Positions 9,685 through 19,019 of a DNA stretch of 64,000 nucleotides are shown here, one piece after another (position 1 is the first letter of the stretch; each line of letters starts with the position of its first letter). This DNA is from Microvirga pakistanensis. Its GTDB lineage: Bacteria > Pseudomonadota > Alphaproteobacteria > Rhizobiales > Beijerinckiaceae. The stretch covers positions 1 through 64,000 of the forward strand of contig NZ_SPJX01000012.1 in NCBI RefSeq assembly GCF_004458765.1, given 5' to 3'. The notes beneath the pieces are model-generated. The model made no database searches and was not told the origin of the DNA. It saw only the letters and a program-made list of their open reading frames with translations. The translations under genes and the position numbers were made by a program.

Positions 9685-10542
9685 CTATCTGGCCTTCTTC
9701 CTCGACGGTCTGTCGGCGGTGCCGACCTCGCTCAGGCGCATCTCTATCCAAGATGCTTCCTTCTTGAGGAGCGAGGCGATCTCTCGCTGGCGGGCTTCGC
9801 TCAACCGACTTTCGATCGCAGCAATGGAGAGCGCCCCGATAGGTCTGCCATCCACCCCACGGATGGGAACGCCGACGCCCCAGGAGCTCGGGAGTATAAG
9901 GCCTGGATTGAGCGCGTAACCCTTCGCCCGGGTCTCCTGGACGAGCGTGCGGAGTACGGATGTCGAATGGTTAGGATACTTCTCAGCTAAGACCTCCGCG
10001 TTCGCGGCCAGGACTTCCTCAATCTCGTGGTCCGTGAAGGCAGACAATAGCGCAAGACTTCCGGCTCCGACCCCCAAAGGGTGGCGGTCGCCGGCGTGAA
10101 GCGCATGGACACGGATTGGGTACGGTCCTTCCTCGCGATGGACGCAGATGGAGTAGACGCCTCGAGGGACCGAAAGGAAGGCTGTGTCGCCAGTCTCCTG
10201 GCTCAGCCGCACGAGAGAACGGAGAGAGATTGGATGTATGCCGAAACGAGTGCTTGCGAGAGTGCCCAGAACGTAGATCTCAGGCCCGATGTAATAGCGT
10301 CGTGTTTCCGGATCTTGGTCGAGAAGGCCTGCTCTTACGAGGGCGAGCAGCATCCGCCGGACAGTCGGCTTGGGAAGATCGCATTGCTCGACAATCTCCG
10401 AGAGGCGGGCGCCGAATGGCCCCGCCCGACCCACAAGGAGGAGTAGGGTGGCGGCACGGTCGATGCTTTGAGCGCCTCCGGCAGCGGCCTCGCCGATCAC
10501 CTGCACGGCCCTTCTAGCTGACGTTCTCCTTGGATGTTCCAT
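9685..10542 (-). CDS. IclR-family transcriptional regulator
   Basis: The 285-residue protein has an N-terminal winged helix-turn-helix (about residues 22-85: SIDRAATLLLLV, then LSEIVEQCDLPKPTVRRMLLAL). A C-terminal IclR effector-binding domain follows, including TAFLSVPRGVYSICVHREEG and the PIRVHALHAGDRHPLGVGAG stretch. It is divergent from the TRAP binding-protein gene, with about 170 bases between the starts. IclR proteins commonly control adjacent catabolic operons, so it is the likely regulator of the first TRAP transporter and the thiolase/ligase operon. The effector cannot be read from sequence. Confidence 0.92.
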   Translation of the reverse strand: MEHPRRTSARRAVQVIGEAAAGGAQSIDRAATLLLLVGRAGPFGARLSEIVEQCDLPKPTVRRMLLALVRAGLLDQDPETRRYYIGPEIYVLGTLASTRFGIHPISLRSLVRLSQETGDTAFLSVPRGVYSICVHREEGPYPIRVHALHAGDRHPLGVGAGSLALLSAFTDHEIEEVLAANAEVLAEKYPNHSTSVLRTLVQETRAKGYALNPGLILPSSWGVGVPIRGVDGRPIGALSIAAIESRLSEARQREIASLLKKEASWIEMRLSEVGTADRPSRKKAR

Positions 10543-10597
10543 AATGTGGACCTTTCAGGCCTGCCTGACGCGTTGTTCGCAGGGAAAACAATAACTG

Positions 10598-10608
10598 TTT
10601 GACAAACC
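10598..10608. promoter_or_regulatory. Palindrome overlapping a -35-like TTGACA, candidate IclR operator
   Basis: The sequence GTTTG-A-CAAAC is a perfect 11-base palindrome in the intergenic region between the divergent iclR and TRAP genes. It overlaps TTGACA at 10600-10605, an exact -35 consensus. A weak -10-like TGTTAA lies about 18 bases downstream. A repressor bound here would occlude the rightward promoter. This is a prediction from position and symmetry only. Confidence 0.4.
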
Positions 10609-10715
10609 ACAATCTACCGTTCCTGTTAACCTGAGAAAACAAGAAGGTCCATGTCATGGACCCCGAAAGATCCAAGGAAACGCAAAGGTCCCGTGAGACC
10701 TGCCAGGAGGTTTAC

Positions 10716-11735
10716 ATGATCATCTCTCGTCGCCGTCTGCTTATTGCCGGCTCAACCGCATTCGCAGGCGGGGTTGTAGGGGCGCCGTTCATCGCACGCG
10801 CACAGCAGGCCGAGTTCACCTACAAATACGCCAATAACCTACCCATAACCCATCCGATGAACGTGCGGGCTCAGGAAATGGCCGCGGCGATCAAGGCCGA
10901 GACCAATGGCCGTTTTGAACTGCAAATCTTCCCCAGCAGCCAGCTCGGCTCCGATACTGACACGCTCAGCCAGGTACGCTCGGGCGGCGTTGAGTTCTTC
11001 ACTCTGTCGGGCCTGATCCTGTCGACGCTCGTGCCGGCCGCCTCCATCAACGGAGTGGGCTTCGCCTTCCCGGACTACGCATCAGTCTGGAAGGCCATGG
11101 ACGGGGACCTGGGCGCATATGTCCGTCAGCAGATCGCCAAGGTGAACCTCGTTGTCATGGACAAGATCTGGGACAACGGCTTCCGCCAGACCACGTCGGC
11201 GACGAAGCCGATCAACACGCCCGACGACCTGAAGGGCTTTAAGATCCGGGTGCCGGTCTCGCCGCTCTGGACGTCCATGTACAAGGCGTTTGAATCTGCG
11301 CCCACCTCGATCAACTTCAACGAAACCTATACCGCGCTTCAGACCAAGGTCGTCGACGGTCAGGAGAACCCGCTGGCGATCATCTCGACCGCGAAGCTGT
11401 ACGAGGTGCAGAAACACCTCTCCATGACCAACCACATGTGGGACGGATTCTGGTTCCTGGGCAACCGGCGCGCCTGGGAGCGGCTGCCCCAGGATGTCCG
11501 CACCATCGTGGCCAAGCACATCAACGCCGCGGCGGAGAAGGAGCGCGAGGACGTGGCCAAGCTCAATGCCAGCCTCCAGCAGGAGCTCGCCGCGAAGGGC
11601 ATGGTTGTCAACCAGCCCGATCCGGCGCCGTTCCGCGACAAGCTGCGCAAAGCCGGGTTCTATGCCGAATGGAAGGGCAAGTACGGTGACGAGGCCTGGG
11701 CGATCCTCGAGAAGTCCGTTGGCACCCTGGCGTAA
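10716..11735 (+). CDS. TRAP transporter substrate-binding protein (DctP type)
   Basis: The 339-residue periplasmic binding protein starts at the ATG at 10716, preceded by CAGGAGG; an upstream in-frame ATG at 10656 lacks such a site. The N-terminus has a twin-arginine signal (SRRRLL, then a hydrophobic stretch ending near ARAQQ). The mature part shows DctP-family features: NNLPITHPMN, IFPSSQLGSDTD, a KIRVPVSP strand that carries the conserved carboxylate-binding Arg, and ETYTALQTKVVDGQENP. It captures a carboxylate-type solute for the fused permease encoded downstream. It is clearly paralogous to the protein at 24883. Confidence 0.93.
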   Translation: MIISRRRLLIAGSTAFAGGVVGAPFIARAQQAEFTYKYANNLPITHPMNVRAQEMAAAIKAETNGRFELQIFPSSQLGSDTDTLSQVRSGGVEFFTLSGLILSTLVPAASINGVGFAFPDYASVWKAMDGDLGAYVRQQIAKVNLVVMDKIWDNGFRQTTSATKPINTPDDLKGFKIRVPVSPLWTSMYKAFESAPTSINFNETYTALQTKVVDGQENPLAIISTAKLYEVQKHLSMTNHMWDGFWFLGNRRAWERLPQDVRTIVAKHINAAAEKEREDVAKLNASLQQELAAKGMVVNQPDPAPFRDKLRKAGFYAEWKGKYGDEAWAILEKSVGTLA

Positions 11736-11848
11736 GGCGTCAGTGTCAGCGATCACGCCGCTGCTTTAGAGGTCGCAGGGTCGTCCCGTCCGCGGATGAC
11801 CCTCCCTCCATCGGACGTGATCCTCACAAATCCATAGGAACATTGGAT

Positions 11849-13720
11849 ATGGCTTCCTCTGCACACGTACTCGCCGCGCCGGAATCCTTGCCCGTCGTCG
11901 AAAGCGACGTCCGGCAGGGCTCCCGCCTTCTTAGGCCCTTCGAAATTGTTTCGTCGGCGCTGCTCGTGGCCATCATTGTCCTGCTGCTGGCGGGCGTGAC
12001 CTCCCGCTATGTGTTCTCGCTTCCGGTGGTGTGGATCGATGAGGTCGCATCGCTGTGCTTTCTGTGGCTGGCGATGCTCGGGTCCGCGATCGCACTCGAC
12101 CGCAACGAGCACCTCAGGCTCACGCTGTTCCTCAACATGATGCCGGAGCGAGCACAGCGGTTTGTGGAGACCTTTGGGCTTCTGGTGATCGTCTCCTTTC
12201 TTCTGTCGCTGGTCGCCCCGGCATTCGACTATGCGATGGAGGAGTGGTACATCACCACTGCCGCACTGGAAATTCCGAATACCTTCCGCGCGGCGGCCAT
12301 TCCCTTCGGCATGATAGCCATGCTGGGTATCGTTCTCGCGTATGCCCTCCGGACTTCAACGTGGCGCGACCTGATCATCTCGGCCCTCGCAATTGCCGTG
12401 ATCGCCGGTTTACTGTGGTACTTCTCGCCCTCCCTCGTCAGACTCGGCAATGCCAAGATCATTCTCTTCCTCGTCGTATTCGTCGCCGCATGTCTCGTCG
12501 CCGGTGTTCCCATCGCGTTCTGCTTCGGCATCGGCACGCTGAGCTATCTTGCCTTCGCGACGCAGGTCCCGACCTTCGTCATGATCGGCCGTATGGATGA
12601 GGGCATGTCGGGCCTCATCCTGCTGTCGGTTCCGATCTTCGTCTTCCTGGGCTGCATCCTCGATGCTACCGGCATGGGCAAGGCCATCATCGATTTCCTG
12701 GCCTCGCTGCTCGGTCATGTCCGCGCTGGCATGTCCTACGTGCTGCTCGGCTCGCTCTTCGTGGTCTCCGGCATCTCCGGCTCGAAGGTCTCCGACATGG
12801 CCACGGTCGCTCCGGCGCTGTTCCCGGAGATGAAGCGGCGCGGCCACAGCCCGCGGGAGATGATCGCACTGCTCGCGACCGGTGCGGCCATGGCTGACAC
12901 CGTGCCGCCCAGCATCGTGCTGATCGTGCTGGGATCCGTCGCGGGCGTTTCCATCGCAGGCCTGTTCACCAGCGGCATCGTTGTCGCCATGGTCCTGCTC
13001 GCGGTCTTGGCGATCCTGGCTCGTTGGAAGAGTCGGCACGAAGACATGTCCAAGGTGCGCCGGGCGCCCGTCTCTTTGATGGGGCGCACTCTCCTCGTTG
13101 CAGCGCCTGCCCTCGTTCTGCCGTTCCTCATCCGCAGCACGGTGGCTGGCGGGGTGGCGACGGCAACCGAGGTGTCGACCATTGCGGTGATCTATGCATT
13201 ATTCGTCGGCATCGTCCTCTACGGGGGCATCGGTTGGCGCACGTTTTACGCCATGCTCGTGGAGACGGCGGCCCTCACCGGATCGATCCTGCTGATCCTC
13301 GGCACTGCTCTTGCAATGGCGTGGGCGATCACGCAGGCCGGCGTTGCCCAGAGCCTCGCGACATTTATGACGGGGCTGCCCGGCGGCTGGCTCTCGTTCA
13401 TGGCCGTGACCATCGTGGTCTTCCTGATCCTGGGCAGCGTGCTCGAGGGCCTGCCGGCCATCGTGCTCATGGCTCCGCTCATGTTCCCCATCGCGAAGAA
13501 CCTCGGAATCAACGACATCCACTACGCGATGGTCATCGTGACTGCGATGAACATTGGCCTCATGGCGCCGCCGATTGGGGTAGGTTTCTATCTCGCCTGC
13601 AAGATCGGCAACGTCCCGCCGGATGAGGCCATCGGCGCGATCTGGCCGTACCTCGTCGCGCTGCTCGTGGGCCTCATCATCATCGCTACGGTGCCCTGGA
13701 TCTCGGTCGGGCTCCTCTGA
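11849..13720 (+). CDS. TRAP transporter fused small and large permease subunits (DctQM)
   Basis: The 623-residue membrane protein fuses DctQ and DctM. The first about 180 residues are DctQ-like, with four helices and the RNEHLRLTLF motif. The rest is a DctM-like ion-transporter domain with repeated motifs such as GIPIAFxxGIG-type helices, GSKVSDMATVAP and AMADTVPPSIVLIVLGS. The ATG at 11849 has an AGGAA site 8 bases upstream; the TTG six bases earlier is less likely. It lies 113 bases after the binding-protein gene. It drives sodium or proton-coupled uptake. It is closely similar throughout to the permease on the opposite strand at 21793. Confidence 0.93.
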   Translation: MASSAHVLAAPESLPVVESDVRQGSRLLRPFEIVSSALLVAIIVLLLAGVTSRYVFSLPVVWIDEVASLCFLWLAMLGSAIALDRNEHLRLTLFLNMMPERAQRFVETFGLLVIVSFLLSLVAPAFDYAMEEWYITTAALEIPNTFRAAAIPFGMIAMLGIVLAYALRTSTWRDLIISALAIAVIAGLLWYFSPSLVRLGNAKIILFLVVFVAACLVAGVPIAFCFGIGTLSYLAFATQVPTFVMIGRMDEGMSGLILLSVPIFVFLGCILDATGMGKAIIDFLASLLGHVRAGMSYVLLGSLFVVSGISGSKVSDMATVAPALFPEMKRRGHSPREMIALLATGAAMADTVPPSIVLIVLGSVAGVSIAGLFTSGIVVAMVLLAVLAILARWKSRHEDMSKVRRAPVSLMGRTLLVAAPALVLPFLIRSTVAGGVATATEVSTIAVIYALFVGIVLYGGIGWRTFYAMLVETAALTGSILLILGTALAMAWAITQAGVAQSLATFMTGLPGGWLSFMAVTIVVFLILGSVLEGLPAIVLMAPLMFPIAKNLGINDIHYAMVIVTAMNIGLMAPPIGVGFYLACKIGNVPPDEAIGAIWPYLVALLVGLIIIATVPWISVGLL

Positions 13721-13810
13721 CGATCACCGTCGGACGGTCCGCAAGGACTGCCCGGCCAGGATACTTACGACAACGCTTTCACACGATCACACATTGAAGG
13801 AATTGCAGAT

Positions 13811-14980
13811 ATGGCACGTGCTTGCATCGTCGGCTGGGCCCATACGCCCTTCGGCAAATTGGAAGATCCCGATGTCGAAAGCCTGATGGCCAGGGTTTCG
13901 GGCGAGGCCCTCGCTCATGCCGGGGTTGGACCTGAGGATATCGATGGGATCTATGTCGGCGTCATGAACAACGGCTTCTCGAAACAGGGATTCGAGGCCG
14001 CCCAGGTCGCGCTCGATCAGCCGGCTCTCGCCCATGTCCCGTCGACCCGTCTGGAGAATGCCTGCGCGACCGGGTCGGCCGCAATCTACACGGCCCTCGA
14101 CTTCATCGAGAGCGGACGCGGGCGCATCGCTCTCGTCGTCGGGGCCGAGAAGATGACCGCCAAGCCCGTGGTCGAAACCAGCGATATCCTGCTGAGCGCC
14201 TCCTATAGGAAGGAAGAGGCCGACATCGATGGCGGCTTCGCCGGGGTGTTTGGCCGGATCGCTCAGAACTACTTCCAGCGTTACGGCGATCGCAGCGAGG
14301 AACTCGCCCGCATCTCCGCCAAAAACCACAGGAACGGCGTCGCGAACCCCTATGCGCAGATGCGACGCGACTTTGGCTTCGAGTTCTGTAATGCGGTCTC
14401 CGACAAGAACCCCTATGTGGCGGCCCCGCTGCGGCGGACGGACTGCTCATTGATCTCGGATGGGGCAGCTGCGCTCGTCGTGGCCGACGAGGAAACGGCC
14501 GAACGGCTCCAGCAGGCAATCGCTTTCCGCACCCGCCAGCATGTCAATGACATTCTGCCCCTCTCGCGACGCGACCCGACGGCCTTTGCTGGTGCACGTA
14601 TAGCCTGGGACAAGGCACGGGCTCATGCAGGCGTAACACTGGACGACCTCGATCTCGTCGAGACCCACGATTGCTTCACCATCGCCGAGCTCATTGAATA
14701 CGAAGCGATGGGATTGGCCGCGCCGGGCGAGGGCTACCGCATCGTGCGGGAGGGCATTGCCGAGAAAGACGGCCGCCTGCCGATCAATCCATCCGGCGGC
14801 CTCAAGTCGAAGGGCCACCCAATCGGCGCCACCGGCGTGTCGTTGCACATCATGGCCTGCCTCCAGCTCATGAACCAGGCCGGCGACATGCAGATCCCGG
14901 ACGCCAAGCTCGCGGGCGTCTTCAACATGGGCGGCGCGGCCGTCACCAACTACGTATCCATCCTGGAACGGCGCAAATGA
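13811..14980 (+). CDS. Thiolase family protein (SCP2/acetyl-CoA acetyltransferase-like)
   Basis: The 389-residue thiolase-fold enzyme has the nucleophile motif ENACATGSAA (Cys near residue 85), the HDCF motif of the SCP-x type subgroup, and the C-terminal GHPIGATG with the catalytic His. These enzymes split 3-ketoacyl-CoA with CoA or run the reverse condensation. The N-terminus (ARACIVGWAHTPFGK) is typical. The final C-x-G cysteine motif of classical thiolases is replaced by FNMGGAA, as usual for SCP2-type proteins. The next gene overlaps by 4 bases, so the thiolase and acyl-CoA ligase are translationally coupled. They point to CoA-ester cleavage in a carboxylate degradation pathway. Confidence 0.9.
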   Translation: MARACIVGWAHTPFGKLEDPDVESLMARVSGEALAHAGVGPEDIDGIYVGVMNNGFSKQGFEAAQVALDQPALAHVPSTRLENACATGSAAIYTALDFIESGRGRIALVVGAEKMTAKPVVETSDILLSASYRKEEADIDGGFAGVFGRIAQNYFQRYGDRSEELARISAKNHRNGVANPYAQMRRDFGFEFCNAVSDKNPYVAAPLRRTDCSLISDGAAALVVADEETAERLQQAIAFRTRQHVNDILPLSRRDPTAFAGARIAWDKARAHAGVTLDDLDLVETHDCFTIAELIEYEAMGLAAPGEGYRIVREGIAEKDGRLPINPSGGLKSKGHPIGATGVSLHIMACLQLMNQAGDMQIPDAKLAGVFNMGGAAVTNYVSILERRK

Positions 14981-16614
14981 CGAATCTCGGTCAAGCTCCA
15001 ATCGGCGGCGTTGCACCCGTCTCCAAGCGCGTGATGAACCTCTCCCACTTCCTGCGTCAGGTGGCGCGGCGGTACGGCGGCGAGATCGGCTTCGTCCGGG
15101 GGGAGGATACCTGGACCTGGGACGAGCTCGATCGCCGTGTGGACGCCATGGCGGCGGCGCTGGCCGCCCGGGGCGTGAGAAAAGGCGACCGCATCCTGGT
15201 GCAGTCCAAGAATGGCAACCAGATGTTTGAGTCGATGTTCGCCAGCTTCCGGCTCGGTGCGGTCTGGGTGCCGACGAACTACCGTCAAACCCCGGGCGAG
15301 GTCGCCTATCTCGCCCGGTCGAGCGGTGCCTCCGCGATGATCTGCCATTGCGATTTCCCGGACCATGTCGCGGCCTCGCGAGAGGCCGCTCCGGATATTC
15401 GCTTCGTCATCTCCATCGGGGCATCAGAATTCGGCGAGGATTACGATGGCCTCGTCGCACAGCACTCTGGACAGAGCGTGCCGATGGCGCCCGTCGAGCA
15501 CGATGATCCGTGCTGGTTCTTCTTCACGTCGGGCACGACAGGACGTCCCAAGGCCGCCGTTCTCACCCATGGCCAGATGGCCTTCGTGATCACGAACCAT
15601 CTCTGCGACCTGATGCCGGGCACCACGCATCGAGACGCCTCGCTGGTCTTGGCGCCGCTCTCGCACGGGGCAGGCATTCATCAGCTCGTGCAAGTGGCGC
15701 GGGGTGTCAAGACCGTTCTGCTCAAGAGCGATCGATTCGACGCTGACGAGGCCTGGGGGCTAGTGGCGCATTGGCGCATCACCAACATGTTCACTGTCCC
15801 CACCATCGTGAAGATGCTGACGGAGCACCCTTCGGTCGACGCGCACGACCACTCGTCGCTGCGTTACGTAATCTACGCAGGTGCGCCCATGTACCGGGAG
15901 GACCAGAAGCACGCGCTGAAAAAGCTCGGAAAGGTCCTGGTCCAATACTTTGGGCTTGGCGAGGTCACCGGGAATATCACCGTGCTTCCGCCCGCGCTCC
16001 ACGAAGCCGAGGATGCTCCCGGCGTGAAGGTGGGCACCTGCGGCTACGAGCGCACGGGGATGCAGGTCTCGATCCAGGACGACCAAGGCCGCGAGCTCGA
16101 AGCAGGCGAGACTGGCGAGATCTGCGTCTGCGGTCCGGCCGTGTTCGCGGGCTACTACGACAATCCGGAAGCCAACGCGAAAGCCTTCCGGGACGGCTGG
16201 TTCCGGACCGGCGATCTCGGCCATCTCGACGAGGAAGGATTCCTCTACATCACCGGGCGAGCCTCCGACATGTACATCTCCGGCGGCTCGAACGTCTACC
16301 CGCGCGAAACGGAGGAGAAGATCCTGACGCACTCGGCCATCGCGGAGGTCGCAATCCTCGGCGTGCCGGACAAGACCTGGGGTGAGGTTGGCGTGGCGGT
16401 CTGCGTGCTGCGGCCGGACGCTACGCTCAACGAGCCGGAACTCCAGGCATGGCTGGAGGGCAAGGTCGCCCGCTACAAGATTCCAAAGCGGGTGTTCTTC
16501 TGGGATGCCCTGCCAAAGTCTGCCTACGGCAAGATCACTAAGAAGGATGTCCGGGCTGAACTTGAGGCGCGCGGCTGTCTGCCCCTCGACCGACCCGCTC
16601 AGGCTTCGGCCTGA
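14977..16614 (+). CDS. Acyl-CoA synthetase (AMP-binding, ANL superfamily)
   Basis: The 545-residue ligase activates a carboxylate with ATP and CoA. The P-loop-like motif FTSGTTGRPKAAVLTH lies at about residue 180. The YFGLGEVTG motif (A5-like), GYYDNPEANAKAF, the RTGDLGHLDEEGF ribose-binding Asp and the C-terminal KIPKRVFF with catalytic Lys near AYGKITKKDVR are all present. Length and layout fit medium-chain or aromatic acid CoA ligases; the substrate cannot be assigned. It overlaps the thiolase gene by 4 bases. In context it would activate the acid imported by the TRAP system. Confidence 0.92.
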   Translation: MTNLGQAPIGGVAPVSKRVMNLSHFLRQVARRYGGEIGFVRGEDTWTWDELDRRVDAMAAALAARGVRKGDRILVQSKNGNQMFESMFASFRLGAVWVPTNYRQTPGEVAYLARSSGASAMICHCDFPDHVAASREAAPDIRFVISIGASEFGEDYDGLVAQHSGQSVPMAPVEHDDPCWFFFTSGTTGRPKAAVLTHGQMAFVITNHLCDLMPGTTHRDASLVLAPLSHGAGIHQLVQVARGVKTVLLKSDRFDADEAWGLVAHWRITNMFTVPTIVKMLTEHPSVDAHDHSSLRYVIYAGAPMYREDQKHALKKLGKVLVQYFGLGEVTGNITVLPPALHEAEDAPGVKVGTCGYERTGMQVSIQDDQGRELEAGETGEICVCGPAVFAGYYDNPEANAKAFRDGWFRTGDLGHLDEEGFLYITGRASDMYISGGSNVYPRETEEKILTHSAIAEVAILGVPDKTWGEVGVAVCVLRPDATLNEPELQAWLEGKVARYKIPKRVFFWDALPKSAYGKITKKDVRAELEARGCLPLDRPAQASA

Positions 16615-16670
16615 GCCGAGACGGCATATTTTCCCGAAGGACGACTGGACGCACCGCAGGAGAGGCCGAC

Positions 16671-17465
16671 ATGAATTACGAACAGACGGTACTGGTGACC
16701 GGAGGAGCGTCGGGCATCGGCCTTGCGATCGTCGAGGCGATGCTCGCGGAGGGTTGGCGCGTTGTCGTCGCGGACCTGGATCAGGAAAGCCTCGGTCGAT
16801 GCCGCGATTCGCTCGAGGCACCTGACGACCGCGTGCGGTACGAGCAGATGAACGTCGCGGATGAGGACGCTGTTGTGTCCGCGATCGCGGCCTGCGAGGC
16901 GGAGTTCGGTCCCCTGACCGGAGTCGTCAATTCGGCTGGCATCGGGCGCGACGTTCCGGCACTCGACACGAGCGTCGATCTCTTCCGGAAGATGCTGGAG
17001 GTCAACCTGATCGGCAGCTTCGTGGTCTCGCGGGAGGCGGCCAGGCACATGCGCGAGCGCGGCGCAGGCTCAATCGTCAACATCGCGTCCGTTTCGGGAG
17101 TCATGGGCAATAAGGGACGCGTCGCATACGGCGCCTCGAAGGGCGGCGTGATCACCATGACCAAGGTCATGGCGGTCGAGCTGGCGGCACTCGGCATTCG
17201 GGTGAATGCGATCGCTCCCGGTCCGATCGAGACGCCGCTCGTGCAGGAGATCCATACACCGGAGGTACGCGCCGCCTGGATGGCGACCGTGCCGCAACGG
17301 CGCTATGGATCGTCGGCCGAGATCGCGGGGGCAGCCATTTTCCTCCTCGACGATTGCAAGTCCAGCTACGTCACTGGCCAGACGATTTGCGTTGATGGCG
17401 GGTTTACTGCCGCGGGCATCATTGGCAAGCCGTCCGCCGCTTTCGATTCGCCTGTCCAGGCCTAG
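16671..17465 (+). CDS. SDR family NAD(P)-dependent oxidoreductase
   Basis: The 264-residue Rossmann-fold dehydrogenase has the cofactor motif VTGGASGIG (about residues 8-16), an acidic residue after beta-2 (VVADLD) that favours NAD, N-x-A-G as VNSAGIG, the catalytic Ser in NIASVSG, and the Y-x3-K pair in AYGASKGG. The C-terminal TGQTICVDGG is typical of FabG-like SDRs. It is 56 bases after the ligase gene. A role as hydroxyacyl-CoA or alcohol dehydrogenase within the operon is likely but not proven. Confidence 0.92.
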   Translation: MNYEQTVLVTGGASGIGLAIVEAMLAEGWRVVVADLDQESLGRCRDSLEAPDDRVRYEQMNVADEDAVVSAIAACEAEFGPLTGVVNSAGIGRDVPALDTSVDLFRKMLEVNLIGSFVVSREAARHMRERGAGSIVNIASVSGVMGNKGRVAYGASKGGVITMTKVMAVELAALGIRVNAIAPGPIETPLVQEIHTPEVRAAWMATVPQRRYGSSAEIAGAAIFLLDDCKSSYVTGQTICVDGGFTAAGIIGKPSAAFDSPVQA

Positions 17466-17476
17466 AGGGCTCAAAC

Positions 17477-18019
17477 ATGACTCATTTGTTCTCGCTTGCT
17501 AAAACGGCACCTGTCCTTCCCCCGGAGGGCGAGTACTGGATTGCCCCAGGTGCCGTTCTGATCGGCAACGTTCACCTCAAGCGCGAGGCCAGCATCTGGT
17601 TCGGCACAGTGTTGCGAGCCGACGACGACATCATCGAGATCGGCGAACGCAGCAACGTCCAGGACAACTGCGTACTCCATGTCGATGCCGGGTTTCCGCT
17701 GACGATCGGTGAGGACTGCACGATTGGCCACAAGGTGATGCTGCATGGCTGCACCATCGGATCGAACACCTTGATCGGCATGAGCTCGACCATCCTCAAC
17801 GGAGCGAGGATCGGCAGGAACTGCCTGATCGGCGCGAACACGCTAATCACCGAAAACAAGGTCATCCCGGACAATTCCTTGGTCATGGGTGTCCCGGGTC
17901 GTGTTGTCCGGGAGGTCGATGACGCCGGCGTGCAGAACCTGACCGAGGGTGCGGCTCTTTACGTCAGGCGCTGGCGCCGGTACGTGCGTGAGCTGGCACC
18001 TGCCTCGGGAGATTTCTGA
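17477..18019 (+). CDS. Gamma carbonic anhydrase-like hexapeptide-repeat protein (PaaY/CaiE-like)
   Basis: The 180-residue left-handed beta-helix protein carries hexapeptide repeats from about residue 20 to 145 (for example IGNVHL, IEIGERSNVQDN, IGEDCTIGHKV). Three metal-ligand His positions of the gamma class are visible, in VLHVD and GHKVMLHGC. Related proteins in catabolic operons, such as PaaY and CaiE, act as thioesterases or accessory proteins rather than true carbonic anhydrases, and the context favours that here. The next gene starts on the last base of its stop (TGATG). Confidence 0.88.
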   Translation: MTHLFSLAKTAPVLPPEGEYWIAPGAVLIGNVHLKREASIWFGTVLRADDDIIEIGERSNVQDNCVLHVDAGFPLTIGEDCTIGHKVMLHGCTIGSNTLIGMSSTILNGARIGRNCLIGANTLITENKVIPDNSLVMGVPGRVVREVDDAGVQNLTEGAALYVRRWRRYVRELAPASGDF

Positions 18020-18573
18020 TGAAGCGGGGAGCCACGACGCAGCTGCCCCGGCCGCGTACCCTGATCCACCCCGGCCGGTTCAACCCGGTCCGCATCCAAA
18101 GCCTTCGCTCTTCCAAGGGGCGGCATGTCCGACTGGCGCTGTTGCCCGGCGTGAGCCTTTTCGACGGCCTCGGGAAGCCACTGGCGGATATCGGGATTAC
18201 GTCTGCCTCGACGACAATACTCGGCGGCTATTTCGAGGGCGTTCAGTATTGCGTGGCGCCTCGCGATCAGCAGGGGCGGGCCGTGATCGCCTATTCCAAA
18301 CCAATCCCCGCCGGCCGCACGTACATGATCTTCGGCAATGCGACGCTGGGAAAGAGCATCAATGGCTCGCCGCTCGTGCATTGCCATGCCGCGATCCGCA
18401 CCGAAAGCGGTGAGGTCAAGGGTGGTCACATCCTGACGGAGACCTGCATCGTCAGCCGCGATCCGATCCCGGTTCTCGTCACTTCGCTCGATGAATTCGA
18501 ACTCCGGCAGGCCTACGATCCCGAGACGAACATTCCGCTTCTTCAACCGTACAAGGAATCGATCAATGGGTGA
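18019..18573 (+). CDS. PPC/DUF296-domain protein, His-containing partner
   Basis: The 184-residue protein has a PPC (DUF296) fold. The region LVHCHAAI (His121 and His123) and GGHILTE (His137) matches the metal-binding His triad of PPC proteins. Function of bacterial stand-alone PPC proteins is largely unknown. The gene overlaps the upstream hexapeptide gene by 1 base and the next PPC gene by 8 bases. It lines up with the N-terminal half of the fused protein at 20741. Confidence 0.75.
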   Translation: MKRGATTQLPRPRTLIHPGRFNPVRIQSLRSSKGRHVRLALLPGVSLFDGLGKPLADIGITSASTTILGGYFEGVQYCVAPRDQQGRAVIAYSKPIPAGRTYMIFGNATLGKSINGSPLVHCHAAIRTESGEVKGGHILTETCIVSRDPIPVLVTSLDEFELRQAYDPETNIPLLQPYKESING

Positions 18574-18958
18574 GATGATCGCCGTCGAGAACGGCTCAAT
18601 GGGTCGCGTGGCCTACGCGAGGATCGCTCCCAACGAAGATCTCGTCCAGGGCGTGGAGAAGCTGTGTCTCGCCGAAGGTTTCAGAAACGCATTCGTGCGT
18701 GGCGCGCTGGGCAGCCTCGTTGATGCCTGCATGGGCACGATCGATGGCAAGTACCTCCAGATCCAGGGTCCCGCCGTGGAAATCGTCAGCCTAGCGGGCG
18801 AGGTACGCCTGGGCGAGGACGGCTCACTCAGAGCAGCACTCACGGGTGTCGTGGCGGACCCGGAGGGGAATGTCTACGGCGGACCTTTCGTCGCCGGCTT
18901 GAACCCGATCTGCATGACGTTCGAGGTCACCCTTGAGGAGTGGCTTCCTGCGAAGTGA
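18566..18958 (+). CDS. PPC/DUF296-domain protein, His-less partner
   Basis: The 130-residue PPC-fold protein starts at the ATG at 18566, inside the end of the upstream gene. It contains the typical segments EDLVQGVEKLCLAEGF, RGALGSLVDACM and PICMTFEVTLEEW. The positions where the neighbour has H-x-H and GGH carry other residues here (the latter is GGP). It therefore lacks the apparent metal site, which suggests an obligate partner or regulatory subunit. It corresponds to the C-terminal half of the fused protein at 20741. Confidence 0.75.
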   Translation: MGEMIAVENGSMGRVAYARIAPNEDLVQGVEKLCLAEGFRNAFVRGALGSLVDACMGTIDGKYLQIQGPAVEIVSLAGEVRLGEDGSLRAALTGVVADPEGNVYGGPFVAGLNPICMTFEVTLEEWLPAK

Positions 18959-19019
18959 ACGGTTAGCGCCGCAGCGGTAGCGCCTACGGCATTAGTCTTG
19001 GGAAATGGAGCGGAGATCA

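Noticed and set aside
17477..18019. Gamma-class protein as a true carbonic anhydrase
   Set aside because: The His ligands are present, but such hexapeptide proteins in catabolic operons commonly have other roles; the activity cannot be claimed from sequence.
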